From an uncultured beta proteobacterium (GTDB taxonomy: Bacteria; Pseudomonadota; Gammaproteobacteria; Burkholderiales; Burkholderiaceae_C): a stretch of DNA of 56,094 bases. Positions 10,037 through 19,687 of this stretch are shown one piece after another. The translations under genes and the position numbers were made by a program. Location: positions 1 to 56,094 of the forward strand of contig CAIKMZ010000112.1 of assembly GCA_903828665.1 (NCBI GenBank). Reading direction: 5' to 3'. The notes beneath the pieces were generated by a model. The model did no database searches. It worked only from the letters and a program-made list of their open reading frames with translations, and was not told where the DNA came from. Position 1 is the stretch's first letter; each line of letters begins with the position of its first letter.

Positions 10037-10677
10037 CACCCGGCTTTGGCCTGCGCCGCAATCGCGCGTGCCCGCACCAGTGTTTCGTTGGCGGCCCGGC
10101 ACCAGCGCGCAGGGAAGCGGCTGCTATCCCCCATCCAGGACATCAGGCTCGGCACGGCCAGATCGAGGCCGCAACATTCGTTACAGACCGCTGCGCCCAT
10201 CAGCCCGCCGGCTCGTTCGATCCAGGCCTGGGCGGCGGAATCGAAGACGACGATCAGATCGCCAAAATCCGTCTGCGGTATCCAGCGTTGCCTGGCTTCA
10301 CGCAACAAATTCGCAGCGTGCTGCAGCTTGCGGTAAGCCTCTTCCCTTTCGGGGACTGCCGCCGACAAAGCCTGGTACAGGCAATCCAGATTCGCTTCCA
10401 TCAGCCAGCGCGGCATGCCCTTTGCGGCAAGCAGGGCCGCCAACCACAAGACCTGCTTGTTGACCTGGACCTGCGGCAGATGGACCAGGGTCACCAGGTA
10501 GCCGCCGTCGGAGCGCGCGAACTTGCTGCCGCGGCTGCCATAGCGCATGTAGAGATAGGGATGAAAGTCATAGCAGCGCCGGGCCGCCAACAGGCTCGCC
10601 TCGATCTCGCGCGGATCCGACGGCAAGGGGCGATCGACGGATTCTTCGTTGAAGAGCGGGTTGTCAGTGGCTTTCAT
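10036..10677 (-). CDS. Hypothetical protein downstream of mnmA
   Basis: 213 residues, family not recognised. It has no membrane segment or signal peptide. Noticeable parts are an Arg/Tyr-rich segment ([19 protein letters not shown], about residues 39-57), a Trp/Leu helix region ([20 protein letters not shown]), a helical middle, and a Cys triplet in [11 protein letters not shown] (near residue 166) that could bind a metal but has no partner motif I can name. The ATG lies inside the last codons of mnmA (14-base overlap), and the stop overlaps the start of the next gene, so the three form a translationally coupled minus-strand unit. The role is unknown. A link to tRNA modification would be guesswork. 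Confidence 0.7.
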   Translation of the reverse strand: MKATDNPLFNEESVDRPLPSDPREIEASLLAARRCYDFHPYLYMRYGSRGSKFARSDGGYLVTLVHLPQVQVNKQVLWLAALLAAKGMPRWLMEANLDCLYQALSAAVPEREEAYRKLQHAANLLREARQRWIPQTDFGDLIVVFDSAAQAWIERAGGLMGAAVCNECCGLDLAVPSLMSWMGDSSRFPARWCRAANETLVRARAIAAQAKAG

Positions 10678-11818
10678 GAGCCCCCGGATTGTGCACAGCC
10701 TGTGACGAAGTGATCACGCCGCCGCCCAGGCAGATGTCGCCGTCGTACAGCACGGCCGATTGACCTGGCGTGACGGCCCATTGCGGCGCCGCAAAGGAAA
10801 GGTCGAAGCTGAGGCCCGCGCCCGGTGCCAGCGTGCACGGCGCATCGGCCTGGCGATAGCGCGTCTTCGATGCCAGCTCGCCCGCGGACGGTGCCGCACC
10901 CGAGACCCAGCTCGCGTCATCGGCATGCAGTGCGCTCGACAGCAGCCACGGGTGCTCATGCCCCTGCACCACCCACAGCGTGTTTTTCTCCATGTCCTTG
11001 CGCGCCACAAACCAGGGAGCGTGGTCACCGCCGCCACGCTGCGCCCCTTTGGCCTTGAGGCCGCCGATGCCCAGTCCCTGGCGCTGGCCCAGTGTGTAAA
11101 AGCTCAGGCCCACGTGTTGGCCGATGGTCTGGCCCTTGTCGTTCCTGATCGGCCCCGGTTCCTTCGCGATGTAGCGGTTCAGGAACTCGCGGAACGGCCG
11201 CTCGCCGATGAAGCAGATGCCGGTCGAGTCCTTCTTCTTCGCGTTGGGCAGGCCGATCTCGAGCGCCAGGCGGCGCACCTCGGTCTTGTGCAGTTCGCCG
11301 ACCGGGAACAGCGTCTTTGACAACTGCGACTGACTCAATCGGTGCAGAAAATAGCTCTGGTCTTTCGACGGATCCAGACCCTTGAGCAGTTCGTACTTCC
11401 CACTGTGCGCGTTGTGGCGCACGCGCGCGTAATGGCCGGTCGCGATCTTCTGCGCGCCCAGGCGCAGCGCATGATCGAGAAAGGCCTTGAACTTGATCTC
11501 GGCGTTGCACAGGATGTCCGGATTGGGTGTGCGCCCGGCCTGGTACTCGCGCAGGAATTCTGCGAAGACGCGGTCCTTGTACTCGGCGGCGAAGTTGACA
11601 TGCTCGATCTCGATGCCGATGACGTCGGCAACGGCGGCGGCGTCGACGAAATCGATGTTGGACGAGCAGTACTCGGAGTTGTCGTCGTCTTCCCAGTTCT
11701 TCATGAAGATGCCGATGACCTCGTACCCCTGCTGTTTGAGCAGCCAGGCGCTCACCGCAGAGTCCACGCCCCCGCTCAAACCGACCACCACGCGCTGCTT
11801 GCTGTGCTGCTGTTCCAT
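10664..11818 (-). CDS. mnmA: tRNA-specific 2-thiouridylase MnmA
   Basis: 384 residues. It activates wobble U34 of tRNA-Lys, -Glu and -Gln with ATP and inserts sulfur supplied by the Tus/IscS relay, giving s2U34. Motifs are the PP-loop LSGGVDSA (residues 14-21), the first catalytic Cys in [11 protein letters not shown], and the second in [13 protein letters not shown]. The C-terminal beta-barrel domain ends at LGGGVI. The start is ATG 11818 ([19 protein letters not shown]). The frame stays open upstream across the divergent SDR gene, but that part has no family similarity. A GATAAT box lies about 9 nt before the ATG. The end overlaps the downstream hypothetical gene by 14 bases. Confidence 0.96.
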   Translation of the reverse strand: MEQQHSKQRVVVGLSGGVDSAVSAWLLKQQGYEVIGIFMKNWEDDDNSEYCSSNIDFVDAAAVADVIGIEIEHVNFAAEYKDRVFAEFLREYQAGRTPNPDILCNAEIKFKAFLDHALRLGAQKIATGHYARVRHNAHSGKYELLKGLDPSKDQSYFLHRLSQSQLSKTLFPVGELHKTEVRRLALEIGLPNAKKKDSTGICFIGERPFREFLNRYIAKEPGPIRNDKGQTIGQHVGLSFYTLGQRQGLGIGGLKAKGAQRGGGDHAPWFVARKDMEKNTLWVVQGHEHPWLLSSALHADDASWVSGAAPSAGELASKTRYRQADAPCTLAPGAGLSFDLSFAAPQWAVTPGQSAVLYDGDICLGGGVITSSQAVHNPGAHESH

Positions 11819-11882
11819 AGGTATGCGATTATCCTTGCAGGCGTCGGACAACATGCCATTGGCAAAATAACGAGGAGACATC

Positions 11883-12638
11883 ATGGATCTGCAACTCAAG
11901 GACAAGACCGCGCTAATCACCGGTGCCAGCACTGGCATCGGCCGCAGCATCGCCATTGCGCTGGCAGCCGAAGGGGTGCGCGTGGCGATTGCGGCGCGGC
12001 GCCTGCCGCTGCTCGACGCGGTGGCCGACGAGATCGTGGCACGGGGCGGGCAGCGACCGGTGGTCATCGAATCGGATCTGTATGCCGACGATGCGGCGCA
12101 GCAGCTCGCGGCTGCTGCCGTCGCCGGTCTCGGGCAGGTCGATATCCTGGTCAACAACGCCGGCGGCTCGCGCAGCTTCACCGACCTGCATGTCAGCGAA
12201 GAACGCTGGCAGGAAGCCATGACGCTGAACTTCCATCGGCCGCGCCAGGTTGCCGATGCCCTGATCGACCAGATGATCGACCACCAGTGGGGCCGCATCA
12301 TCAACATCACCGGCAAGAGCGAGCCCGAGCATGTGAACGGTGCGTTTTGCGCCAAGGCCGGCATCCACAGCTGGGCCAAGGGTTTGAGCCGCATGGTGGG
12401 CAAGCACGGCATCACGGTCAACTGCGTGCCGCCCGGACGCATCCTGTCCGAGCAGATCCTGCGCAACTACACGCCCGAGTACCGCCAGTGGCAGTCGGAG
12501 CATGAAATACCCGTTGGCCGCTACGGCGAGCCCGAGGAACTCGCGCACCTGGTGTGCTTTCTGGCCTCGCCGCTCGCCGCCTACATCACCGGCACCGTGA
12601 TTGCCGTGGATGGGGGTTTGCGCCGATATCAGTTTTGA
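11883..12638 (+). CDS. SDR-fold protein lacking the canonical Ser/Tyr active site
   Basis: 251 residues with the classical short-chain dehydrogenase fold: the Rossmann glycine motif TGASTGIG (about 13-20), the NNAG motif (near 89), and a C-terminal [11 protein letters not shown] substrate loop. At the catalytic stretch the usual YxxxK reads AFCAK: Lys158 is kept, but position 154 is Ala (codon gcg at 12342-12344), with Phe155 next to it. The Ser position 13 residues earlier (141) is Asn. So the normal Ser-Tyr-Lys triad is missing. It may use another acid, act as a pseudo-enzyme, or be part of a divergent FabG-like subfamily. The Shine-Dalgarno sequence is GAGGAGACATC just before ATG. It is divergent from mnmA and 52 bases upstream of a Bug protein, which suggests shared catabolic context but no proven substrate. 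Confidence 0.85.
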   Translation: MDLQLKDKTALITGASTGIGRSIAIALAAEGVRVAIAARRLPLLDAVADEIVARGGQRPVVIESDLYADDAAQQLAAAAVAGLGQVDILVNNAGGSRSFTDLHVSEERWQEAMTLNFHRPRQVADALIDQMIDHQWGRIINITGKSEPEHVNGAFCAKAGIHSWAKGLSRMVGKHGITVNCVPPGRILSEQILRNYTPEYRQWQSEHEIPVGRYGEPEELAHLVCFLASPLAAYITGTVIAVDGGLRRYQF

Positions 12639-12690
12639 ACGTTTGCCTCTATGCTGCGTGCAACATCCTGCCGCATCCGGAGACAACACT

Positions 12691-13686
12691 ATGCATTCCT
12701 TGAGCTCACCTGATCGCCGCCAGTGGCTGCTGGCGGCCGGCGCTGCCGGTCTGGCCGCGGCTGTGTCGCCCCTGCATGCGCAAAGCGCGTGGCCGACCAA
12801 GCCGATCCGCTTCGTCGTGCCGTTCGCGCCCGGCGGCACCTCGGAGATCGTCGCGCGCTCGGTCGCCGCCGAACTGACCAAGCAGCTCGGCTACAACGTG
12901 TACGTCGAGAACAAGCCCGGTGGTGCCGGCGTTGTCGCCATGAGCGACGTGGCCAAGGCGGCGCCCGATGGGCATACGCTGATCCTGGGCCATGTCGGCA
13001 CGCTGGCCGTCAATCCCTACATGCTGAAGAACCAGCCCTATGACGTGAACAAGGATTTCATTCCCGTGACGCTGTTGGCCAAGGTGCCCAACGTGTTCGT
13101 CGTTCATGCCGATGTGCCGGCGAAGAACTTCCGCGAGTTCGTCGCCTATGTGAAGAAGAACCCGGGCCAGCTCAACTACGGCTCGGCCGGCAACGCCAGT
13201 GCCGGTCATCTCGCGATGGAATACCTGAAACTGGTCACCGGGATGTTCATCACCCACATCCCGTACCGCGGCACCGGCCCGCAGCTGACCGATCTGCTGG
13301 CCGGGCGCACGCAGGCCTCGTCGGCCGGCTTGCCGGCCCTGTCGGCCCACATCAAGAGCGGCCGGCTGCGCGCCATTGCGGTTGGCACGCAGCAGCGCAT
13401 TTCGCAGCTGCCCGATGTGCCGACCGTGGCCGAGATGGGCTACAAGGATTTCGAGACCTCCCAGTGGTACGGCATCTTGGCGCCGGCCGGCACGCCGCCG
13501 GAGATCGTCAAGCGCATCCAGGAGGAATCGCTCAAGGCGCTCAGGTCGAGCGCCGTCACGGAACGCTTCGCCAACGACAACGCGGTCGGCGGTGGCGGCC
13601 CTTCTTCGGAGTTCGCCGCCTTCATCGGCAAGGAGCAAAAAATCTGGAGCGACATCGTCCGGCGCGCCCAGATCAAGGCGGACTAG
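12691..13686 (+). CDS. Bug-family tripartite tricarboxylate transporter binding protein
   Basis: About 331 residues. The N-terminus has twin arginines (PDRRQWLLAAGAAGLAAAV) before a hydrophobic core and an AHA-type cleavage region (LHAQSAWP), so export by Tat (or Sec) is likely. The mature protein carries Bug/TctC signatures: KPIRFVVPFAPGGTSEIVAR near the N-terminus, VENKPGGAGVVAMSDVAKA, and HIPYRGTGPQLTDLLAGR. These periplasmic proteins bind small carboxylates and are greatly expanded in Burkholderiales, most as orphans without their own membrane subunits, as here. The ligand is unknown. The start is ATG 12691 with CCGGAG 9 nt upstream. An in-frame ATG at 12601 lies inside the SDR gene. Confidence 0.92.
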   Translation: MHSLSSPDRRQWLLAAGAAGLAAAVSPLHAQSAWPTKPIRFVVPFAPGGTSEIVARSVAAELTKQLGYNVYVENKPGGAGVVAMSDVAKAAPDGHTLILGHVGTLAVNPYMLKNQPYDVNKDFIPVTLLAKVPNVFVVHADVPAKNFREFVAYVKKNPGQLNYGSAGNASAGHLAMEYLKLVTGMFITHIPYRGTGPQLTDLLAGRTQASSAGLPALSAHIKSGRLRAIAVGTQQRISQLPDVPTVAEMGYKDFETSQWYGILAPAGTPPEIVKRIQEESLKALRSSAVTERFANDNAVGGGGPSSEFAAFIGKEQKIWSDIVRRAQIKAD

Positions 13687-13905
13687 CCCGCCTCCATGGG
13701 GGGGCAGCGAGGACACAAGGTGCCGAGCTTGGGGGCAACAAGGAGCCCAGAGAGATTGCCCTTTCATTGACCCACGTCATGCCAGGCAGGGGCGCTAAGG
13801 GGGGTAAATTCAGTTAAGCTCGGCGTCGCAGTGCCTCCCCTGCCTACTGCCGGTGGGATCGGTGCTGCCCTAGTCATTGCCAATCACAAGTTGAGGAGTT
13901 GCTTC

Positions 13906-15546
13906 ATGCAAACTGGCGTACCTACCGGGACGACATCGGGTGAGTCACCCAAAAAGGGACAGCGCATCGGTGTTCCGCGCGAAATTCTTCCAGGCGAAAA
14001 GCGCGTGGCCACCGTGCCCGAGGTCGTGGAAAAGCTCATCAAGCTGGGCTTTTCCGTAGCCATCGAATCGGGCGCCGGCGATGCGGCCAACATGAGCGAC
14101 GAGTCCTACGTGGCCGCCGGCGCGACGGTGGTGCCCACCGCCGCCCAGCTCTGGGCCGAATCGGACATCGTGTTCAAGGTCTGCGTCCCGACCCCTGCTG
14201 AAGTTGACTTGATGCGCGAAGGCGGCATTCTGATCGACTTCATCTGGCCTGGCCAAAACCCGGAATTGATGAAGCAACTCGCCGCCAAGAAGGCGACCGT
14301 GCTGGCCATCGACGCGCTGCCACGCATGCTCAGCCGCGCCCAGAAGATGGACGCACTGACTTCCCAAGCCGGTGTGGCCGGCTACCGTGCTGTCATCGAG
14401 GCGGCCAACGCCTTCGGTCGCTTCTTCGCCGGTCAGATTACGGCGGCGGGCAAGGTTGCACCAGCCAAGGTCTTCATTGCCGGCGCTGGTGTGGCCGGTC
14501 TTGCGGCCATCGGCACCGCGGTCGGCCTGGGCGCCATCGTGCGCGCCAACGACACGCGCGCCGAAGTGGCCGATCAGGTCATCTCGATGGGTGGCGAATT
14601 CGTCAAGGTTGATTTCGAAGAAGAAGGTTCCGGCGGCGGCGGTTATGCCAAGGTCATGAGCGAAGGCTTCCAGCAAGCCCAGCGCGACATGTACGCCAAG
14701 CAGGCCCGGGAGGTGGACATCATCATCACCACCGCGCTGATCCCTGGCAAGCCCGCGCCCAAGCTGATCACGGCCGAGATGGTTAGGAGCATGAAGCCCG
14801 GCAGTGTCATTGTTGACATGGCCGCGGAGCGCGGCGGCAACTGCGAGCTGACCGTGCCGGGTCAGGCGGTTGTCGTGCACGGCGTGACCATCGTTGGCTA
14901 CACCGACCTGGCTTCGCGCCTGGCCAAGCAGTCCTCAACGCTGTACGGCACCAACCTGTTCCGCCTCGCCGAAGAACTGTGCAAGGCCAAGGACGGCATT
15001 GCCAACATCAACATGGAAGACGACGCCATCCGCGGCCTGACGGTCATCAAGGACGGCGAAATCACCTGGCCGGCGCCGGCGCCCAAACTGCCGGCTGCTG
15101 CCACGGCCGCGCCCAAGCCGGTTGCCGCGCCTGCGGCGAAGAAGGGTGGTCATGGTCACGGCGGCGGTGGCGGCGAACCGATGGCGGGCAGCAAACTGGC
15201 CATCATGTTCGGCGTCGCAGCTGCGCTGTTCTGGCTCGTCGGCAACAGCGCGCCACCGGCGTTCCTGTCGCATTTCACGGTCTTTGTGTTGGCCTGCTTC
15301 GTCGGCTACATGGTGGTGTGGAATGTCAAGCCCGCCTTGCACACGCCGCTCATGAGCGTGACCAACGCCATCAGCAGCATCATCGCCATCGGCGCCCTGG
15401 TTCAGGTTTCTCCGCTCGCCGGAGCAGTCGGGCGACCCAATGACTGGATCAGCTGGGTCGCGGCGGCGGGCATTGTGCTCACCGCCATCAATATGTTCGG
15501 CGGCTTTGCCGTCACCCAGCGCATGCTGGCCATGTTCCGCAAATAA
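13906..15546 (+). CDS. pntA: NAD(P) transhydrogenase subunit alpha
   Basis: 546 residues. With PntB it forms the inner-membrane proton-translocating transhydrogenase that drives NADPH formation from NADH. The NAD-binding domain I spans about residues 20-390 (RIGVPREILPGEKRVATVPE; the dinucleotide motif VFIAGAGVAGLAAIGTAVGL; VDMAAERGGNCELT). An Ala/Pro linker follows, ending in an unusual His/Gly-rich stretch (GGHGHGGGGGEP), then four membrane helices up to the end. The E. coli protein is about 510 residues, so the linker and N-terminus account for the extra length. The start is ATG 13906, with GAGGAG 9 nt upstream. The next gene, pntB, begins 12 bases after the stop behind GGGAGG. Confidence 0.95.
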   Translation: MQTGVPTGTTSGESPKKGQRIGVPREILPGEKRVATVPEVVEKLIKLGFSVAIESGAGDAANMSDESYVAAGATVVPTAAQLWAESDIVFKVCVPTPAEVDLMREGGILIDFIWPGQNPELMKQLAAKKATVLAIDALPRMLSRAQKMDALTSQAGVAGYRAVIEAANAFGRFFAGQITAAGKVAPAKVFIAGAGVAGLAAIGTAVGLGAIVRANDTRAEVADQVISMGGEFVKVDFEEEGSGGGGYAKVMSEGFQQAQRDMYAKQAREVDIIITTALIPGKPAPKLITAEMVRSMKPGSVIVDMAAERGGNCELTVPGQAVVVHGVTIVGYTDLASRLAKQSSTLYGTNLFRLAEELCKAKDGIANINMEDDAIRGLTVIKDGEITWPAPAPKLPAAATAAPKPVAAPAAKKGGHGHGGGGGEPMAGSKLAIMFGVAAALFWLVGNSAPPAFLSHFTVFVLACFVGYMVVWNVKPALHTPLMSVTNAISSIIAIGALVQVSPLAGAVGRPNDWISWVAAAGIVLTAINMFGGFAVTQRMLAMFRK

Positions 15547-15558
15547 GGGAGGCAATTC

Positions 15559-16980
15559 ATGTTTACTACAGAACTGGCAACCGTCTCCTACATTGGGGCA
15601 ACCATTCTTTTCATCCTGAGCCTGGGCGGTTTGTCGAACCAGGAAACCGCGCTGCGCGGCAACCTGTACGGCATGATCGGCATGGCGCTGGCCGTGCTGG
15701 CGACCGTGTTCGGCCCGCAAGTCACTTGGGCCGGTATTCCCTGGATCATTGTTGCCATGTTGATCGGCGGCAGCATCGGCCTGTACGCGGCGCGTACCGT
15801 GCAGATGACGCAGATGCCCGAACTGGTGGCCCTGATGCACAGCATGGTCGGTCTGGCCGCCATGCTGGTGGGTATCTCCACCTTCATCGACCCCGAGGCA
15901 TCGAAGGGTTTCCTCGGCGCTGCCAAGTCCATTCATGAGATGGAGATCTACATCGGCATCCTGATCGGCGCGGTGACCTTCTCCGGCTCCATTGTTGCGT
16001 TCGGCAAGCTGTCCGGTCGTATCGGTGGCAACCCGCTGCTGTTGCCGGGTCGGCACTGGCTGAACCTGGTTGGTCTGCTGGTGGTGATCTACTTCGGCCG
16101 CGAGTTCATGAACGCCCACACCATTCAGGATGGCATCATGCCGCTGGCGGTGATGACGGTGATCGCCCTGCTGTTTGGTATTCATATGGTGATGGCCATC
16201 GGTGGTGCCGACATGCCGGTGGTGGTGTCCATGCTCAACAGCTACTCGGGCTGGGCTGCTGCGGCAACGGGCTTCATGCTGTCCAATGACCTGTTGATCG
16301 TGACCGGCGCGCTGGTGGGCTCCAGCGGCGCGATCCTGTCCTACATCATGTGCAAGGCCATGGCGCGCAGTTTCATAAGCGTGATTGCCGGCGGCTTCGG
16401 TACCGCCAGTGCCGCACCGGCACCAGCTGGTGGCGCGGCACAACCGGCCGGCGAGGTGACCCCGATCAGCGCCACCGAGACCGCCGAATTGTTGCGTGAA
16501 GCCAAGAGCGTCATCATTGTTCCGGGTTACGGCATGGCCGTGGCGCAGGCGCAGCATACGGTGTACGAGATCACCAAGTTTCTGCGCGAAAAAGGCGTCA
16601 ACATCCGTTTTGGCATTCACCCGGTGGCAGGGCGTATGCCCGGTCACATGAACGTGCTGCTGGCCGAAGCCAAGGTGCCGTACGACATCGTTTTTGAAAT
16701 GGACGAGTTGAACGACGACTTTCCGAAGACCGATGTGGTCATGGTGATCGGCGCCAACGACATCGTGAATCCGGGCGCGCAGGACGACCCGAGCAGCCCG
16801 ATCGCCGGCATGCCGGTGCTCGAAGTCTGGAAGGCCAAGACCTCCATCGTCATGAAACGCAGCATGGCCTCGGGCTACGCCGGCGTCGACAATCCGCTGT
16901 TCTACAAGGAGAACAACAGGATGTTGTTTGGCGATGCCAAGAAGATGCTCGACGAAGTGCTGGTCGTGCTCAAGAGCTGA
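15559..16980 (+). CDS. pntB: NAD(P) transhydrogenase subunit beta
   Basis: 473 residues. The N-terminal part (1-270) is a membrane domain with about nine helices. The C-terminal part is the NADP(H)-binding domain III, with the fingerprint [13 protein letters not shown], the loop [20 protein letters not shown], and [20 protein letters not shown]. Conserved polar membrane residues of the proton path are present ([20 protein letters not shown]). It pairs with PntA directly upstream to make NADPH at the expense of the proton gradient, supplying biosynthesis and glutathione reduction. The length matches the roughly 462 residues of E. coli PntB. Shine-Dalgarno GGGAGG is present. The following 138 bases before fadD hold no gene. 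Confidence 0.96.
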   Translation: MFTTELATVSYIGATILFILSLGGLSNQETALRGNLYGMIGMALAVLATVFGPQVTWAGIPWIIVAMLIGGSIGLYAARTVQMTQMPELVALMHSMVGLAAMLVGISTFIDPEASKGFLGAAKSIHEMEIYIGILIGAVTFSGSIVAFGKLSGRIGGNPLLLPGRHWLNLVGLLVVIYFGREFMNAHTIQDGIMPLAVMTVIALLFGIHMVMAIGGADMPVVVSMLNSYSGWAAAATGFMLSNDLLIVTGALVGSSGAILSYIMCKAMARSFISVIAGGFGTASAAPAPAGGAAQPAGEVTPISATETAELLREAKSVIIVPGYGMAVAQAQHTVYEITKFLREKGVNIRFGIHPVAGRMPGHMNVLLAEAKVPYDIVFEMDELNDDFPKTDVVMVIGANDIVNPGAQDDPSSPIAGMPVLEVWKAKTSIVMKRSMASGYAGVDNPLFYKENNRMLFGDAKKMLDEVLVVLKS

Positions 16981-17118
16981 CCTGCCTCGGATCCGGACCA
17001 CGGCAAAGGATCACTCTATCGCGCGGAATCGTCGCTTGGATGAATGGCTGAAGCATTGCTGGGCATAGACCGCAGCCGGAAAACGGTAAGCCCTGCGTCA
17101 ATTGACTAGGAGACAAGC

Positions 17119-18792
17119 ATGGCAGAGCGTATCTGGCTCAAGAGTTATCCGCAGGGTGTACCCGCCGACCTGGATACTGCACAGTATTCCTCGCTGGTGG
17201 CGTTGATGGAGGAAAGCTTCACCAAGTACGCGAGCCGGCCGGCTTACAACTTCATGGGCAAGTCGGTGAGTTACGGGCAGACCGATCGGCTCAGTCAGGC
17301 CTTCGCCGCCTACCTGCAGGGTCTGGGCCTGGTCAAGGGCGACCGCGTCGCCGTCATGATGCCCAATGTGCCGCAGTACCCGGTGGCCGTGGCGGCGATC
17401 CTGCGCGCCGGCCTGGTGGTGGTGAATGTCAATCCGCTGTACACGCCGCGCGAACTGGAACACCAGCTCAAGGACTCGGGTTCCAAAGCCATCGTCATCA
17501 TCGAGAATTTCGCCGCCACGCTGGAAAAATGCCTGACGGCCACGCCGGTCAAGCACGTCGTGCTGTGCGCCATGGGCGACCTGTTGGGGCTGCTCAAGGG
17601 CGCGCTGGTCAACTACGTGGTACGCAATGTCAAGAAGATGGTGCCACCGTACAACCTGCCGGGGGCCGTGCGCTTCAACGACGCCGTGGCGCGTGGCAAG
17701 CGCGGCGCGCTCAAGGCGGTTGACATCAAGTCCGACGACGTGGCCGTGCTGCAGTACACCGGCGGCACGACCGGCGTTTCCAAAGGCGCTGTGCTGCTGC
17801 ATCGCAATGTCATCGCCAACGTGCTGCAGTCCGAAGCGTGGAACCTGCCGGTCACCAAGCTGATCCCGGCGAGCGAACAACCGACCACGGTTTGCGCTCT
17901 GCCGCTGTACCATATCTTCGCCTTCACAGTCGGCATGATGCTGTCCATGCGCACCGGCGGCCTGCTGATCCTGATTCCGAATCCGCGCGATTTCCCAGCC
18001 GTGCTCAAGGAACTGTCGCAGCACACCATACACAGCTTCCCCGCGGTCAACACGCTCTTCAACGGGCTGGCCAATCATCCGGATTTCAACAAGGTCGACT
18101 GGAGCCACCTCAAGGTGTCGATCGGCGGCGGCATGGCGGTGCAAAGCGGCGTCGCCAAGCTGTGGGTCGAGAAGACCGGCTGCCCGATCTGCGAGGGCTA
18201 CGGCTTGTCCGAGACTTCGCCGTCGGCCAGCTGCAACCCGGTGACGGCCAAGGAATACACCGGCAGCATCGGCCTGCCGCTGCCCGGCACCGACATGAAG
18301 CTGCTCGATGACGACGGCCGCGAAGTGCCGCTGGGGCAGGCCGGCGAGATCGCGATCAAGGGACCGCAGGTGATGGCGGGTTACTGGCAGCGTCCGGACG
18401 AAACCGCCAAGGTCATGACGGCCGACGGCTTCTTCAAGTCCGGCGATATCGGCGTCATGGACGAGCGCGGCTTCTTCAAGATCGTGGACCGCAAGAAAGA
18501 CATGATCCTGGTCAGCGGCTTTAACGTTTATCCGAACGAGATCGAGGATGTGGTGTCGCAGATTGCGGGTGTGCTGGAGTGCGCCAGTGTCGGTGTTCCC
18601 GATGCGAAGACGGGTGAAGCCATCAAGCTCGTGGTCGTCAAGAAAGACCCGAGCCTGAGCGAGGAGCAGATCCGCGCGTTCTGCAAGGAAAACCTGACCG
18701 GCTACAAGCAACCCAAGGTGATCGAGTTCCGCACCGAGTTGCCGAAAACGCCGGTCGGCAAGATCCTGCGCCGGGAACTGCGCGACAAGTAG
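17119..18792 (+). CDS. fadD: Long-chain fatty acid-CoA ligase
   Basis: 557 residues, the usual FadD length. It is an ANL-superfamily enzyme that adenylates a fatty acid and transfers it to CoA for beta-oxidation. Motifs are the AMP-binding P-loop YTGGTTGVSKGA (near residue 213), the A5-type GYGLSETSP (near 361), the FACS/hinge region FFKSGDIGVMDERGFFKIVD with the RKKDMILVSGFNVYPNEIE stretch (about 455-480), and the C-terminal catalytic Lys in PKTPVGKILRRELRDK. The Shine-Dalgarno sequence AGGAGA lies 6 nt before ATG. mtnP starts 5 bases after the stop, so fadD may share a transcript with the methylthioadenosine genes, although no metabolic link is evident. Confidence 0.95.
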   Translation: MAERIWLKSYPQGVPADLDTAQYSSLVALMEESFTKYASRPAYNFMGKSVSYGQTDRLSQAFAAYLQGLGLVKGDRVAVMMPNVPQYPVAVAAILRAGLVVVNVNPLYTPRELEHQLKDSGSKAIVIIENFAATLEKCLTATPVKHVVLCAMGDLLGLLKGALVNYVVRNVKKMVPPYNLPGAVRFNDAVARGKRGALKAVDIKSDDVAVLQYTGGTTGVSKGAVLLHRNVIANVLQSEAWNLPVTKLIPASEQPTTVCALPLYHIFAFTVGMMLSMRTGGLLILIPNPRDFPAVLKELSQHTIHSFPAVNTLFNGLANHPDFNKVDWSHLKVSIGGGMAVQSGVAKLWVEKTGCPICEGYGLSETSPSASCNPVTAKEYTGSIGLPLPGTDMKLLDDDGREVPLGQAGEIAIKGPQVMAGYWQRPDETAKVMTADGFFKSGDIGVMDERGFFKIVDRKKDMILVSGFNVYPNEIEDVVSQIAGVLECASVGVPDAKTGEAIKLVVVKKDPSLSEEQIRAFCKENLTGYKQPKVIEFRTELPKTPVGKILRRELRDK

Positions 18793-18797
18793 GCAGC

Positions 18798-19685
18798 ATG
18801 ACGAACAGCAATCCAGCGCCGGTGCTCGGCATCGTTGGCGGCAGCGGTGTCTATGACATCGAAAGCCTGGGCAACAAGCGCTGGGTGCGCGTCGACTCGC
18901 CTTTCGGTGCGGTTTCGGATGAGCTCCTGTTCGGCGAACTCGATGGCCAGCGCCTCGTGTTTCTGCCACGCCACGGCCGGGGCCACCGGATTCCGCCGTC
19001 CGAGATCAATTACCGCGCCAACATCGACGCCCTCAAGCGCGCCGGTGTGACCGATCTGATTTCGGTCAGCGCGGTCGGTTCCCTGCGCGAGGACCTGCGC
19101 CCCGGCATGTTCGTGATCGTCGATCAGTTCATCGACCGCACCTTCGCCCGCGAGAAGAGCTTCTTCGGCACCGGTCTGGTGGCGCATGTCTCGATGGCGC
19201 ACCCGGTCTGCCGCCGTCTGGGCGACCATATCGAGGCGGCGACGCGCAGCGCTGGCATCGAGGCCGTGCGCGGCGGCACTTACCTCGTGATGGAGGGGCC
19301 GCAGTTCTCCAGCCTAGCCGAGTCGGAGTTGTACCGCAGCTGGAAATGCGATGTCATCGGCATGACCAACATGCCCGAAGCCAAGCTGGCGCGCGAAGCC
19401 GAGCTTTGCTATGCGAGCGTCGCCATGGTGACCGATTTCGATTGCTGGCACCCCGACCACGATCATGTGACGGTCGATGCTATCGTCAAGGTCTTGCTGG
19501 CCAATGCCGACAAGGCGCGCAGCATGGTCAAGACGGTGGCGCCGCGACTGCTCGCCGACAGCGGGGCAGCAAGCTGCGCCTGCCGTTGCGCCCTTGAACA
19601 TGCGCTGATCACCGCGCCCGCAGCGCGCGATCCGCAGCTGATGCAGCGGCTCGATGCCGTTGCCGGCCGCGTGCTGGGGCGCTGA
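18798..19685 (+). CDS. mtnP: S-methyl-5'-thioadenosine phosphorylase
   Basis: 295 residues. It phosphorolyses methylthioadenosine (MTA) to adenine and 5-methylthioribose-1-phosphate. Family motifs are GIVGGSGVYDIESL at the N-terminus, FLPRHGRGHRIPPSEINYRA with the phosphate-binding Arg/His, and MEGPQFSSLAES and GMTNMPEAKLAREAELCYA in the purine site. The VTDFDCWHPDHD segment carries the Asp residues typical of MTA/purine phosphorylases. It starts 5 bases after fadD and is followed after two bases by a GTG-start aldolase gene and then mtnA, so the three genes form one cluster that handles the MTA by-product of polyamine and homoserine-lactone synthesis. Specificity for MTA rather than inosine or adenosine is supported mainly by mtnA in the same cluster. 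Confidence 0.93.
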   Translation: MTNSNPAPVLGIVGGSGVYDIESLGNKRWVRVDSPFGAVSDELLFGELDGQRLVFLPRHGRGHRIPPSEINYRANIDALKRAGVTDLISVSAVGSLREDLRPGMFVIVDQFIDRTFAREKSFFGTGLVAHVSMAHPVCRRLGDHIEAATRSAGIEAVRGGTYLVMEGPQFSSLAESELYRSWKCDVIGMTNMPEAKLAREAELCYASVAMVTDFDCWHPDHDHVTVDAIVKVLLANADKARSMVKTVAPRLLADSGAASCACRCALEHALITAPAARDPQLMQRLDAVAGRVLGR

Positions 19686-19687
19686 GG

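Noticed and set aside
11819..12466. 5' extension of the mnmA frame across the SDR gene
   Set aside because: Family similarity begins at ATG 11818. The extension is antisense to a clear gene.
13687..13905. Riboswitch ahead of pntA
   Set aside because: The gap has G-rich runs and a possible -35 TTGACC but no consistent stem set near the ribosome site.
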